A DNA stretch of 54,944 nt from Solobacterium sp. Lineage in GTDB: Bacteria; Bacillota_I; Bacilli_A; Erysipelotrichales; Erysipelotrichaceae. Of this stretch, positions 8,763-17,328 are shown one piece after another (positions within the stretch are counted from its first letter, which is position 1; each line of letters starts with the position of its first letter). The notes under the pieces were generated by a model. The model did not search any database. It had not been told where the DNA came from and was given only the letters and a program-made list of their open reading frames with translations. The position numbers were made by a program, and so were the translations under genes. The DNA lies in contig JAILCN010000094.1 of the NCBI GenBank assembly GCA_024680365.1, positions 1 through 54,944 on the forward strand, in the 5' to 3' direction.

Positions 8763-8982
8763 AAAAGGCGTCCTTTCATCTAAGGACGCCTCAGCGCGGT
8801 ACCACCTTAGTTCATGCAGTCTGGCTGCATGCCCTCATCTCTGCCTTTAACGCAGGCGCTCACGTCCTGCCTTTTCAGCAGGAAGCTCCCAGGTGTATTC
8901 ACTTGCCTTCACGCCGTTCCCTTTCACCAGCCGGGACGTCTCTTGCGCAGCATTCAGACAGTTACTTGTCCTGTTCATCGCA
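8763..8982 (-). promoter_or_regulatory. T-box leader (tyrosine) of tyrS
   Basis: The minus strand carries the hallmark T-box sequence AAGGTGGTACCGCG (8808-8795). It is followed by a strong terminator: a perfect 10-bp stem (8791-8782 with 8775-8766) and a T run. Upstream lies a stem I with the usual GATGAACAGGACAAGTAAC start (about 8979-8961). Its specifier loop reads GAA-TAC-ACC, the TAC at 8897-8895 being a tyrosine codon. The antiterminator bulge TGGT matches the ACCA end of tRNA-Tyr, which has discriminator A. Specifier, T-box and downstream gene all agree. Confidence 0.93.
8766..8791 (-). terminator. T-box-controlled terminator hairpin
   Basis: Perfect 10-bp stem AGGCGTCCTT/AAGGACGCCT with a 6-nt loop, followed on the minus strand by TTTTATATA. 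It competes with the antiterminator formed by the T-box sequence just upstream. Confidence 0.9.
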
Positions 8983-8988
8983 AGAGTG

Positions 8989-9016
8989 ATTTTAGCATGA
9001 ATAAGCAGTTTGTCAA
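8989..9016 (-). promoter_or_regulatory. tyrS promoter, -35 built over the ccpA stop codon
   Basis: On the minus strand a perfect TTGACA (9016-9011), a 16-bp spacer and TAAAAT (8994-8989) preceded by TGC (extended -10). The TGA in TTGACA (9015-9013) is itself the stop codon of the upstream ccpA gene. Transcription should begin near 8982, at the foot of the T-box leader. Confidence 0.8.
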
Positions 9017-10005
9017 TCTCTGGTTGTCTGTCTCGGAGTAAACAGATAACTCAGTTCGATCACTTTGTCAGACTCATCTTCGTTCTGCAGCATCTTCGTC
9101 ATGACGCGCATGGAAACAGCGCCGAGATCATACGAAGGAATGGAGAAACTGGAGATCTGGGGACGCATCATGGAGTTGTACTTTGTGTCGATCACACAGG
9201 CAACTTCCATGTCTTCCGGGATCCTGATGTCATTTTCTCTTGCCGCATTCACGATCGCCATTGCCTGTGAATCACGGTTGCCGATCATCAGATCATATTT
9301 ATGTTTCTTCAGCCATCTGGAAAGGAATGCATAACTCGTTCTGACTTCTGAAGGGATCTCCAGGAAGCCGTTGAACTTTTTGCCTTTGGCTTTAAACGCT
9401 TTTTCTGCGCCTTCGATCATCTGCATGCACGCGTTCTGATTCTTCCGGTCTTCGATGATCGCGATCTTGTCCTTGCCCTCTTCCAGATATTTGGTTGTCA
9501 GTTCGAATACTGCTTTGCAGATATCAACATATACGCTGCAGATCCTTTCGCCGCTGATCTTCTGACCGATCACCACGATCGGAATATTGTATCTTGCCAG
9601 TGCTTCCAGCTCGGGGATGGCCTGTTTATCGGAGTACAGAACAACACCGTCGACATGGGATTTGATCACTTCTTCAAAAACACTGTTCAGATCGCTGATG
9701 CCAGCAGTGATCGTATGCAGCATGATATTGTAGTTATAGATCTTAGCCACATCGATCATGCCGTTGATCACCTGTCCTGTGTAAGTAAAACTTGCTTCAG
9801 GAACGACCATGGCAATGGTAGTAGACTTCTGCAGAGCCAGACCCTGGGCAATCGCGTTCGGCTTGTAGCCGAGCTTGTCAACAGCGGCCTGTACACGATC
9901 TCTCGTCGGACCTTTTACAACATTGGAACCGTTTATGACACGTGATACCGTAGCAAGTGAAACACCCGCTTCTTTCGCTACATCATATATCGTTACACGT
10001 TTCAT
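9013..10005 (-). CDS. ccpA: LacI-family regulator, probable catabolite control protein A
   Basis: DNA-binding repressor/activator of 330 residues. The LacI-type helix-turn-helix and hinge are at the start (TIYDVAKEAGVSLATVSRV, then YKPNAIAQGLA), followed by a periplasmic-binding-protein-like effector domain. The N-terminus resembles CcpA closely, and neighbours DUF948 and murC recall the ccpA-ytxH-ytxG-murC order of Bacillus, which supports the call. CcpA binds cre sites when complexed with HPr-Ser-P and controls carbon catabolite repression. The HPr-contact residues cannot be confirmed by eye. The gene lies 10 bp after the repeat-protein gene and is probably cotranscribed with it. Confidence 0.8.
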   Translation of the reverse strand: MKRVTIYDVAKEAGVSLATVSRVINGSNVVKGPTRDRVQAAVDKLGYKPNAIAQGLALQKSTTIAMVVPEASFTYTGQVINGMIDVAKIYNYNIMLHTITAGISDLNSVFEEVIKSHVDGVVLYSDKQAIPELEALARYNIPIVVIGQKISGERICSVYVDICKAVFELTTKYLEEGKDKIAIIEDRKNQNACMQMIEGAEKAFKAKGKKFNGFLEIPSEVRTSYAFLSRWLKKHKYDLMIGNRDSQAMAIVNAARENDIRIPEDMEVACVIDTKYNSMMRPQISSFSIPSYDLGAVSMRVMTKMLQNEDESDKVIELSYLFTPRQTTRD

Positions 10006-10015
10006 AAATTATCCC

Positions 10016-10843
10016 TTACTCTTTATCTTTCGTTTCAGAAGGTTCTTCAGTTTTGACCTCTTCTTTGATCTCTTCAGCAATGTCCTCGACTGCGTCTTCT
10101 GCTTTTTTGAACAGTCCGGTAATTGCGTTCTTTGCTTTGCCGGCAAACGCTGCGATGCCTGTCTTTGCCGCTGCGATCTTTTCCTGTACTTCCGGCTTGT
10201 TGACGAATTCATCAGCGGATTTCACAAGATTCTTTGTTCCTTCAGAGATCTTTGCGCCTGCCTCTTTCAGAGTCTCAGCAGCTTTAACGCCAGCTTCTGA
10301 ATTCTTCGCACCGTTGAATGTATCCTTGATCGATCCGGAGAGATGCTTGAAGGCTTCATTTGTCTTCTCGGAAACTTCCTTCACTTTCGGATCAGCTGCG
10401 ATGCTGCCGATCTTTTCTTTGACTGCCGCCGAAGCGTTCTTAAAGGATTCCGCTGTCTTTTCGGATACTTCCTTGACCTTCGGATCTGCTGCCAGTTCAC
10501 TGATCTTTGCTTTCGCGTCATCAAAAGCCTTGACTGCATTTTCCTTGATGTAGCTTACGGTATCCTGTTCTTCAGGTTCTTCTGCCGGTTCTTCCTCTGC
10601 CGGAGCTTCTGCCGCCGGAGCTTCCTCTGCAGGGGCTTCTTCCTTCGGTTCTTCCTGGATGAAATCAGGAATATCGAGTTCTTCTTCTCCTTCCGGAGCG
10701 TCATCCATATCTGCCAGTTCCTGGATCTTTTTCTTCAGATCAGCGACTGTTTTTTCGATGGATTCGATGGGTTCATTTGAATCTTCAAAATTGATTTCTG
10801 AAGGCTGTTCATTCTCAAGATTTACATTCTTTTCTTCAGACAT
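10016..10843 (-). CDS. Acidic helical protein with four 31-residue repeats, function unknown
   Basis: A 275-residue protein without signal peptide or membrane segment. Residues 1-98 are acidic and end in a Pro/Glu/Ala block (about 64-92). Residues about 113-238 form four tandem repeats of about 31 residues starting near 113, 144, 175 and 206. The first two share the exact stretch AADPKVKEVSEKT (118-130 and 149-161), and the others are diverged. The repeats look like long amphipathic helices of the kind seen in LEA or apolipoprotein-like proteins. It overlaps the DUF948 gene by one base (TAATG) and holds the place of ytxH in Bacillus, but it lacks the Gly-rich membrane start of YtxH. No function is assigned. 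Confidence 0.7.
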   Translation of the reverse strand: MSEEKNVNLENEQPSEINFEDSNEPIESIEKTVADLKKKIQELADMDDAPEGEEELDIPDFIQEEPKEEAPAEEAPAAEAPAEEEPAEEPEEQDTVSYIKENAVKAFDDAKAKISELAADPKVKEVSEKTAESFKNASAAVKEKIGSIAADPKVKEVSEKTNEAFKHLSGSIKDTFNGAKNSEAGVKAAETLKEAGAKISEGTKNLVKSADEFVNKPEVQEKIAAAKTGIAAFAGKAKNAITGLFKKAEDAVEDIAEEIKEEVKTEEPSETKDKE

Positions 10844-11217
10844 TATGCGGATTCTCCTTCCTCAGCCTCAATTGCTTCTTCTTCCTTCTTCAGCTTGTCC
10901 TGAACAACCGTTTTCAGATTGTCGATATTCTCACTGGCAAAATCTGCTGCCTTTCCAAAAGCCTCAACAGTTTTGTCATGTACTTTGTCAAGAGAATGAC
11001 TGTATTTAACAGCGGTATCAAGCGGTGCCTGTACTTTTTCAATGCTCGTATATACCTGCTTTAAAGTCGGGTCAAGTCCTTTAACGGTTGCTGTAATACT
11101 TTCGATCAGCTGCCACAGTTTCTTCAGGAATATGCAAAGAAAGATCAGAACGACAGCTCCAAGAATAGGTAAAAGCTGTGTTGAAACGTTCTGCAAGTCT
11201 AATAATAATTGGTCCAT
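10843..11217 (-). CDS. DUF948 membrane-anchored protein (YtxG-like)
   Basis: A 124-residue protein with one N-terminal membrane segment (about 15-36, LLPILGAVVLIFLCIFLKK) and a long cytoplasmic helical part ending in a Glu/Lys-rich tail. This layout and the VKGLDPTLKQVYTSIEKV region fit the DUF948 family, typified by YtxG of Bacillus, which also sits near ccpA and murC. The family has been linked to stress and general surface physiology but has no defined biochemical role. The ribosome site AAGGAGATTTTCAGT precedes the ATG. It is the first gene of a DUF948, repeat protein, ccpA operon. Confidence 0.8.
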   Translation of the reverse strand: MDQLLLDLQNVSTQLLPILGAVVLIFLCIFLKKLWQLIESITATVKGLDPTLKQVYTSIEKVQAPLDTAVKYSHSLDKVHDKTVEAFGKAADFASENIDNLKTVVQDKLKKEEEAIEAEEGESA

Positions 11218-11240
11218 ACTGAAAATCTCCTTCTAAGGAA

Positions 11241-11269
11241 ATTATATGCAAAGCACTATGACGTTTCAA
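11241..11269 (-). promoter_or_regulatory. Promoter of the DUF948-repeat protein-ccpA operon
   Basis: Minus strand TTGAAA (11269-11264), a 17-bp spacer and perfect TATAAT (11246-11241), about 24 bp before the DUF948 start and directly after the murC terminator. Confidence 0.8.
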
Positions 11270-11306
11270 GAATTTTCTGAAAGGGCTTTCATCTTAATGA
11301 ACACAG

Positions 11307-11335
11307 AAAAAAAAGAACTGCCTTTCAGACAGTTC
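11307..11335 (-). terminator. Intrinsic terminator after murC
   Basis: GAACTG (11335-11330) pairs with CAGTTC (11320-11315) across a 9-nt loop, followed by eight T residues (11314-11307) on the minus strand. It begins right at the murC stop codon. Confidence 0.8.
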
Positions 11336-12643
11336 CTATAATCTTTCTTTCACCATTTCGGCGAGGCCGTAGATGTCTTTGCTGGACATGAACAGGTATA
11401 CGCCCGGGTGTCTTTCCGCAAGCAGGTCTGCGCCGTGTTCATCTTCCGGAAGAACGACGGAGCCCGGGATCATATTCGCCAGATACGTGATATCAATATC
11501 CGTGCCGTCCTGTTTGTCATCAATGCTGGTGAAATCACACAGGTAGATCTCGTCTGCTTTCATCAGCTGTTTTTTGAAGTCTTCCGCGAAGAACAGGACG
11601 CGGGAAGCGCGGTGCGGTTTGAACACTGCGATCAGCTTCCTGCCCGGGAAACGCATTCTTGCCGTATCGATCGTTACGCCGACTTCTGTCGGATGATGCG
11701 CATAGTCATCCACAAATACGGAATCACCATGCTCCTCAACGACGAATCTGCGCCTGACGCCGGTAAAGGCGGTGAGACCTTCCTCGATCGTTTCCGGCGG
11801 AACATTCTCCAGGATGCCGATGCCGATCACGCCAAGACTGTTCAGCAGCAGATGATGTCCGACAAGCGGTGTGGAGAAATGGTAATAGAAACTGCCGCGG
11901 TAATACACGTCAAATTCCATTCCGTCATAACGCTGCACGACGTTGACGGCACGCAGGTCGTTGTTTTCCCCTTCGCCGTACCACATGACATTGCATGCGA
12001 TCTTCATCTTTCTGGCTTCTTCGTCATCGCCCCAGATCACTGCAGTATTGCTGATCTGCTTTGTGAATTCTTCATAGGCGGAGCGGTAATCATCGCTGTC
12101 TTTGAAATAGTCAACATGATCGATGTCAACATTCGTGATGATCGCGTACTCAGGATGATATGCCAGGAAATGCCGGCGGAATTCATCAGATTCCAGACAG
12201 AAATACTTCGTGTCCTTTTCCAGATGGCCGCTGCCGTCACCGATCAGCCAGCCTGTCTTGTCAAATTTTGACATCACAGAGGAAAGAAGTCCTGTCGTCG
12301 TTGTTTTGCCGTGACTGCCGGCGATGCTGATCAGACGGTACTTTTTCAGAAATTCACCAAGGAATTCATGGTATCTTGCACAGACGCAGGTCGGATTCGA
12401 TCTGGCTGCGATGACTTCCGGGAAATCTTCCAGGAATGCATTGCCGATGATGACGTGCATATTGTCGCGGATGTTTGCCGGATCAAAATCAACGATCTGA
12501 ATGCCTCTTTCATGCAGGCCTTCCTCAGTGAAAAAGTGTTTTGATAAATCACTGCCTGAAACAGAAAAACCCAGGTCATGCAGCATGCATGCCAGGGATG
12601 CCATTCCTGTTCCTTTGATGCCGATAAAGAAGTATTCCATCAT
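11336..12643 (-). CDS. murC: UDP-N-acetylmuramate--L-alanine ligase (MurC)
   Basis: Adds the first amino acid to UDP-MurNAc in peptidoglycan precursor synthesis, in the cytoplasm, using ATP. The 435-residue protein starts with the nucleotide-sugar fold (FIGIKGTGMASLACMLHDLG), followed by the ATP loop GSHGKTTTTGLL (about 108-119), the central-domain motif DIDHVDYF and DDYAHHPTEV in the C-terminal domain. Two ATG codons are adjacent; I keep the first. Its start overlaps the stop of the proline-rich gene by one base (TAATG), so the two are probably coupled. Confidence 0.97.
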   Translation of the reverse strand: MMEYFFIGIKGTGMASLACMLHDLGFSVSGSDLSKHFFTEEGLHERGIQIVDFDPANIRDNMHVIIGNAFLEDFPEVIAARSNPTCVCARYHEFLGEFLKKYRLISIAGSHGKTTTTGLLSSVMSKFDKTGWLIGDGSGHLEKDTKYFCLESDEFRRHFLAYHPEYAIITNVDIDHVDYFKDSDDYRSAYEEFTKQISNTAVIWGDDEEARKMKIACNVMWYGEGENNDLRAVNVVQRYDGMEFDVYYRGSFYYHFSTPLVGHHLLLNSLGVIGIGILENVPPETIEEGLTAFTGVRRRFVVEEHGDSVFVDDYAHHPTEVGVTIDTARMRFPGRKLIAVFKPHRASRVLFFAEDFKKQLMKADEIYLCDFTSIDDKQDGTDIDITYLANMIPGSVVLPEDEHGADLLAERHPGVYLFMSSKDIYGLAEMVKERL

Positions 12644-13548
12644 TATTCCTTATCCGTGCTGTCAAGATCCAGAGAAGGTCTTTCAATCACGACAGTCTCA
12701 TCCTCGTCATCCCAGAGGTTCAGATTCGGAAACAGAGAATCGGTTGCTTCCGGATCCTTCTTTGTTTCTGTATCGATCTCTTCATCTCTTGTTCTGAGAA
12801 TATCATCCAGGGAGAATTCAGGGATCTCATCTTCCGCAGCTTTCTTTTCCGGAGTGACCATCATCACTTCCTGCTGATTGGATTTTTCGACTGTCTTCTG
12901 GATGGAAGAAGGAATATCTTCCTGATTTGTTCCATACATCGGGGAAATGATCGGGCTGACATTTTTATCTGTCTTTGCCTTTTCCTGTTCCGAGATCTTG
13001 GATGTTGTCGTTTTCAGGGCGTTCATGTCTTTTTCATCAACACCAAAGATCGGACTGATCACAGGCTGGAACTGGTATGCAGGTTTTATGGACTTTGTTT
13101 CCTGCTTTGCCGGCTTTACCGCAGGCTTGGGTGCAGGTTTGGGAGCAGGCTTTGCAGCTTTTCTTTCTGCTGCCACATCGTCGATCGTAATGCCGAGTGC
13201 AGACGGCTTGGAAACCGGTGCTGTCTCCTGCGGACGGGGCTGAGAAACTGCAGGTTCACGGAATACAGACTCGCTCTTCGGTGCCTGAGGACGTGCAGAC
13301 TCAATCACAGGAACCGCCTGTGTGACGTCGATTCTCTGCATTGTTGTCTTCTTTTCCTCAACAGGCTGAGGCTTCTGAACCGGTGCCGGCTGTTCGATCA
13401 CAGGTGCAGGTTCTTCTTTCTTGACAGGAGCGGGCTCGGGCTTGACTGCGACGGGCTTCTCCTGAACAGGCTGTACTTCTATTTCACCTGTTTCCTCTTC
13501 GTCATCGATTTCTTCCTCAAATAATAAGTTCTGTAATTTCTTAAACAT
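12643..13548 (-). CDS. Proline-rich low-complexity protein with paired ISP-x-x-G motifs, unknown
   Basis: A 301-residue protein with a short start (MFKKLQNLLFEEE) and a mostly disordered body rich in Pro, Ala, Lys, Glu and Val. Two short similar motifs stand out: VISPIFG (163-169) and IISPMYG (200-206), each followed by an acidic segment (VDEKD and TNQED). The C-terminus is acidic (FPNLNLWDDEDETVVIERPSLD). No membrane segment or enzyme motif is seen. In Bacillus a gene for the DNA translocase SftA lies beside murC, but no translocase domain is present here. I do not recognise the family. The ribosome site AGGGAGATTCT is good and the gene has its own promoter. Confidence 0.65.
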   Translation of the reverse strand: MFKKLQNLLFEEEIDDEEETGEIEVQPVQEKPVAVKPEPAPVKKEEPAPVIEQPAPVQKPQPVEEKKTTMQRIDVTQAVPVIESARPQAPKSESVFREPAVSQPRPQETAPVSKPSALGITIDDVAAERKAAKPAPKPAPKPAVKPAKQETKSIKPAYQFQPVISPIFGVDEKDMNALKTTTSKISEQEKAKTDKNVSPIISPMYGTNQEDIPSSIQKTVEKSNQQEVMMVTPEKKAAEDEIPEFSLDDILRTRDEEIDTETKKDPEATDSLFPNLNLWDDEDETVVIERPSLDLDSTDKE

Positions 13549-13578
13549 AGAATCTCCCTTTCATAAACACACATTACA

Positions 13579-13607
13579 ATTTTATTCTATTTCTTATGTC
13601 TTGTTAA
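13579..13607 (-). promoter_or_regulatory. Promoter of the proline-rich gene and murC
   Basis: Minus strand TTAACA (13607-13602), a 17-bp spacer and TAAAAT (13584-13579), about 30 bp before the ATG and after the end of the lipoprotein gene. Confidence 0.65.
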
Positions 13608-13651
13608 GAAGTATTGTATCACTGCACAGTTTCTTCTGTCACACCGGATCA

Positions 13652-14374
13652 TTATTCATCCGGAATACCATAGTCATCCTCTGCCGGTTCATCATCGATC
13701 AGGTGATCGACTTTCTCTCCGGCGCTGTTGGCTTCAATGAAGAGTTCTTCGATCGATCCGTTCTCCGGCGCGATGTTTTCAAACAGTGTGATCGTCTCAC
13801 CCGTGAAGGAAATACTCTCCCGCGTGCTGTACAGACTGAGGATCTGTTCCTCCTCGGGCTTTACTGTCCGGGCGATCTTCAGCATCTCACCGATCAGATC
13901 CGGAGCGTCTTCCTTGCGGCAGACCGAACTGAAGTCCATGTATGCAGTTCTTGTTTCGACCAGCACGCCGGCATCAAGACCGCTTACGCGTACGCTGTAC
14001 GGCTGTCTGATGCCCAGATAGTCTTCATACTGTCCGCTGCTTTCAAGCAGGCTTCTGCCCGCGGAAACAGGCATCAGAACGTCGTTTCCGCCGGAATAAT
14101 ACTTCCGGTTGATGATATCCGGGACCCGCAGGTTCATAACGAACTGGGTACCGTTATAACTGAAGGTATTGCTTGTCGCAGTGGCGTCGATCCGGCCGAT
14201 GTACGGGGAAACATAATATGCGTAGCTGTCTTTCATGAAGGACGGCTGCTGCAGACCGCAGGAAAGCGCATCGCTGATCTTCTGATCAACAAGCATTCTG
14301 AAATCACTGCCGCGCGCCGTACAGCCGCACAGCAGAACTGTGAACAGTGCTGATATCAGTATCCTTCTCATCAT
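13652..14374 (-). CDS. Predicted lipoprotein, unknown function
   Basis: A 240-residue secreted protein with a short signal (MMRRILISALFTVLLCGC) ending in a clear lipobox; the cysteine at about 18 should be lipidated. The mature domain is mixed alpha/beta, and the last 45 residues are acidic, ending in DDEPAEDDYGIPDE. I do not recognise a family. A GGAGAACCGG ribosome site precedes two adjacent ATG codons; either could be used. It follows trmB by 27 bp on the same strand, probably in one transcript. Confidence 0.65.
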   Translation of the reverse strand: MMRRILISALFTVLLCGCTARGSDFRMLVDQKISDALSCGLQQPSFMKDSYAYYVSPYIGRIDATATSNTFSYNGTQFVMNLRVPDIINRKYYSGGNDVLMPVSAGRSLLESSGQYEDYLGIRQPYSVRVSGLDAGVLVETRTAYMDFSSVCRKEDAPDLIGEMLKIARTVKPEEEQILSLYSTRESISFTGETITLFENIAPENGSIEELFIEANSAGEKVDHLIDDEPAEDDYGIPDE

Positions 14375-14401
14375 CCGGTTCTCCGCTTACATTTTAGCAC
14401 A

Positions 14402-15055
14402 TCATTTTTCTTTATTGCAGACTGCACAAAGCAGATAAATCGGCTGACCAAGGTCCATAAACCGTCTTTCATACTCTGTTACAGCATCTTCAGGGTGTTC
14501 TTTGCGGCGGAAATCAACAGAGAAATCTGTCAGTGTGAAACCATTGTTCAGAAAATACAGCACGGAATCCTCAAAGAGATCCTTGTTGTCTGTCTTCATC
14601 CGGATCACTCCGTCATCGGAAAGAAGGCGCTTATACATCTGCAGAAATTTTTCAGAACTCAGTCTTCTCTTGTGCGCGTGCTTTTTCGGCCAGGGGTCAG
14701 AAAAGTTCAGGTGGATCACATCGATCTCCTTCTCCGCGAACCATTCTTCCATCATTTCCGCGTGATTGACGATCATCCGTTTGTTATGAAGATCCGGCTC
14801 ATCCGCTTCCACTGCTTTTCTTGCGGCAACAGCGGCTGCACTGCGGTCTTTTTCAATGCCGACCCACAGTTCTTCCGGATACATCGCAGCCATCTCATTA
14901 AGATAGTCGCCCTTGCCGGTCCCGATCTCAACGTGCAGGGTACTGCCGCCGTATACTTCACGCCAGCGCCCCTTCATTTCTGCGGGATCTTCAAAGATAT
15001 AATCACCATGTTCACTGATCCAGGGATCAGCCCATTTTTTCTTTCTCATTCTCAT
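14402..15055 (-). CDS. trmB: tRNA (guanine-N7-)-methyltransferase (TrmB)
   Basis: Makes m7G46 in the tRNA variable loop with S-adenosylmethionine. The 217-residue protein has the SAM-binding VEIGTGKGDYL, GIEKD, the family motif NFSDPWPKKHAHKRRL and the C-terminal TEYERRF. The start MRMRKKKWADPWI is like that of other TrmB proteins. The GGAG ribosome site lies immediately after the T run of the pnp terminator, an unusual arrangement discussed as a finding. trmB near murC and ccpA is also seen in Bacillus. Confidence 0.95.
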   Translation of the reverse strand: MRMRKKKWADPWISEHGDYIFEDPAEMKGRWREVYGGSTLHVEIGTGKGDYLNEMAAMYPEELWVGIEKDRSAAAVAARKAVEADEPDLHNKRMIVNHAEMMEEWFAEKEIDVIHLNFSDPWPKKHAHKRRLSSEKFLQMYKRLLSDDGVIRMKTDNKDLFEDSVLYFLNNGFTLTDFSVDFRRKEHPEDAVTEYERRFMDLGQPIYLLCAVCNKEK

Positions 15056-15067
15056 CGCTGTTACTCC

Positions 15068-15091
15068 AAAAAGAAGGGCTTGCCGCCCTTC
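15068..15091 (-). terminator. Intrinsic terminator between pnp and trmB
   Basis: A 7-bp stem GAAGGGC/GCCCTTC (15091-15085 with 15079-15073), a 5-nt loop, then five T residues on the minus strand. The GGAG of trmB follows the T run directly. Confidence 0.75.
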
Positions 15092-15105
15092 TTCATATCA
15101 CTGGT

Positions 15106-17328
15106 TTACTGTTCCTTTTTCTTGAAAACGCGGCGTTCCACATTTCCGGATGCTTCATTGTTCCGGCGCGGACCGTTGTTCTTCGGTCTGAAGGAAGATT
15201 CTTTCTTCTTCTCTTCATATCCTTCCGGCTTTTCAAGAAGCTGCTTGGCGGAAACCTTTACCTTGCCGGAATCATCAATGTTGATGACCTTGACACGGAT
15301 CACATCTCCGACGTTCAGAGCATCCTTGATATTCGGTGTTCTCTCCCAGGAGAGTTCGCTGACATGCAGAAGAGCGTCAGTGCCCGGGAACAGATTGACA
15401 AACGCGAAGGATTCACGGATTTCAGTAACAGTTGCATCGTAGATATCGTCGACCTTGGCTTCGCGGATCAGATCGCTGATGATCTGTTTTGCCTTCTGGA
15501 TGCTTTCCAGATCTGTATGGTAGATAATGCATCTTCCGTCATCATCGATATCGATCTTGACATCGTTGCATTCTTCGATGATCTTGTCGATCTGCTCGCC
15601 GCCCTTGCCGATGACAATGCGGATCTTGTCGACAGGGATCATCATCATATCCATCTTCGGAGCCCACTTGGATACCTGCGGTCTCGGTTCGCTGATCGCT
15701 GTTTCCATGTTGTCGAGGATCTCCATACGGCCCTTATGAGCCTGGGCCAGAGCTTCTCTGAGGATCTCTTCAGAGATGCCTGTCACCTTGATATCCATCT
15801 GCAGCGCGGTGATGCCTTTGCGGGTACCGGCTACCTTGAAGTCCATATCGCCGTAGTGGTCTTCCATACCCTGAATATCTGTCAGGATGGAATATGTATC
15901 ACCAACTGTGATCAGACCCATAGCGACACCGGCTACCATTGCCTTGATCGGAACGCCGGCAGCCATCAGTGACATTGTTCCGGCACAGATCGAAGCCTGG
16001 GAGCTGGATCCGTTGGATTCAAGAACTTCAGCACATGTGCGGATCGCATACGGGAATTCATTTTCATCCGGCAGGACCTGGAGCAGAGCTCTTTCACCAA
16101 GCGCTCCGTGGCCGATCTCTCTTCTGCCCGGGCTGCCCATACGGCCTACTTCACCGACGGAGAACGGCGGGAAGTTGTACTGGTGCATGAATCTCTTTTC
16201 TGTCTGCGTTGTCAGATCGTCAACGATCTGCGCGTCGCTTAACGGACCAAGGGTCGTGATCGACATGACCTGTGTTTCGCCTCTGGTAAACAGCGCGGAA
16301 CCATGGGCACGGGGAACCAGATCGACCTGGGAATCCAGCGGACGCAGTTCATCGAGCGCTCTTCCATCCGGACGGATCTTTTCTTCGGAGATCAGTCTGC
16401 GTACTTCAGCCGCTTCGACTTCAACACCGTATTCATGAGCCTGTCTGACAGCTTTTGCCTTTGCGGCATCATCTTCCCATTCAAGCTTTGCGGTTTCTTC
16501 TTCCATTTCAGCGATCAGGTTGTCGATCGCAGCATATCTTTCCAGTTTGCCCTTGATGGAAACGGCTTCACGGATCCTGTCCGCGCCTTTTTCATCTATC
16601 AGCTGTTTGATCACAGGATTGATCTCATAGAGAACGACTTCCATCTTCGGCTTGGCAACTTCAGCGATGATCTCTTCTTCGATCGCGCACAGTTCCTTGA
16701 TCGCATCATGACCGATCATCAGTGCTTTCAGCATGTCTTCTTCACTGACTTCCTTCGCGCCTGCTTCAACCATGTTGATGGCTGCCTTTGTGCCGGCAAC
16801 GGTCAGATTGAGTACAGCCTTTTCACTCTGTTCTACTGTCGGGTTGATGACATATTCGCCGTCGACCTTCGCGACCTGCACACCGGCAACCGGTCCGTTG
16901 AACGGGATGTCGGATACGCACAGTGCCAGCGAGGAACCGAACAGTGAAACCATTTCACTGCTGCAGTCGGGATCAACTGAGAATACTGTATTGACGACCT
17001 GTACTTCGTTGCGGAATCCTTCCGCGAACAGCGGGCGGATCGGTCTGTCGATCAGACGCGCTGTCAGTGTAGCGTGTTCGCTCGGTCTTCCCTCTCTTCT
17101 GAGGAATCCGCCGGGGATCTTTCCGGCAGCGTACATTTTTTCCTGATACAGGACAGTCAGCGGAAAGAAATCAGTATCCTTTGCCTGGCTGCTTGCGGTT
17201 GCGACTGAAAGGACGACTGTATCGTCATAGCGTACAAGCACGGAGCCGCCTGCCTGTTTTGCGAGTTCGCCGTTTTCCACAGTCAGTGTACGGCCGTGGA
17301 AATCCCAGCTTTTCTTAAACTTTTCCAT
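15106..17328 (-). CDS. pnp: Polynucleotide phosphorylase (PNPase)
   Basis: Phosphorolytic 3'-5' exoribonuclease of RNA decay. At 740 residues it has the full set: two RNase PH domains (the second with [19 protein letters not shown]), a KH domain ([18 protein letters not shown], about 560-620) and an S1 domain (about 625-695). After the S1 domain comes a basic, asparagine-rich tail of about 40 residues ([12 protein letters not shown] to the end), longer than in many homologues, which could bind RNA or partner proteins. The ribosome site before ATG is weak (AGAGG about 13 nt upstream). It is transcribed alone or together with trmB. Confidence 0.97.
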   Translation of the reverse strand: MEKFKKSWDFHGRTLTVENGELAKQAGGSVLVRYDDTVVLSVATASSQAKDTDFFPLTVLYQEKMYAAGKIPGGFLRREGRPSEHATLTARLIDRPIRPLFAEGFRNEVQVVNTVFSVDPDCSSEMVSLFGSSLALCVSDIPFNGPVAGVQVAKVDGEYVINPTVEQSEKAVLNLTVAGTKAAINMVEAGAKEVSEEDMLKALMIGHDAIKELCAIEEEIIAEVAKPKMEVVLYEINPVIKQLIDEKGADRIREAVSIKGKLERYAAIDNLIAEMEEETAKLEWEDDAAKAKAVRQAHEYGVEVEAAEVRRLISEEKIRPDGRALDELRPLDSQVDLVPRAHGSALFTRGETQVMSITTLGPLSDAQIVDDLTTQTEKRFMHQYNFPPFSVGEVGRMGSPGRREIGHGALGERALLQVLPDENEFPYAIRTCAEVLESNGSSSQASICAGTMSLMAAGVPIKAMVAGVAMGLITVGDTYSILTDIQGMEDHYGDMDFKVAGTRKGITALQMDIKVTGISEEILREALAQAHKGRMEILDNMETAISEPRPQVSKWAPKMDMMMIPVDKIRIVIGKGGEQIDKIIEECNDVKIDIDDDGRCIIYHTDLESIQKAKQIISDLIREAKVDDIYDATVTEIRESFAFVNLFPGTDALLHVSELSWERTPNIKDALNVGDVIRVKVINIDDSGKVKVSAKQLLEKPEGYEEKKKESSFRPKNNGPRRNNEASGNVERRVFKKKEQ

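Noticed and set aside
10381-10480. Recent DNA duplication inside the helical-repeat gene
   Set aside because: The two identical 13-residue stretches use different codons, so the duplication is not recent and is not an assembly error.
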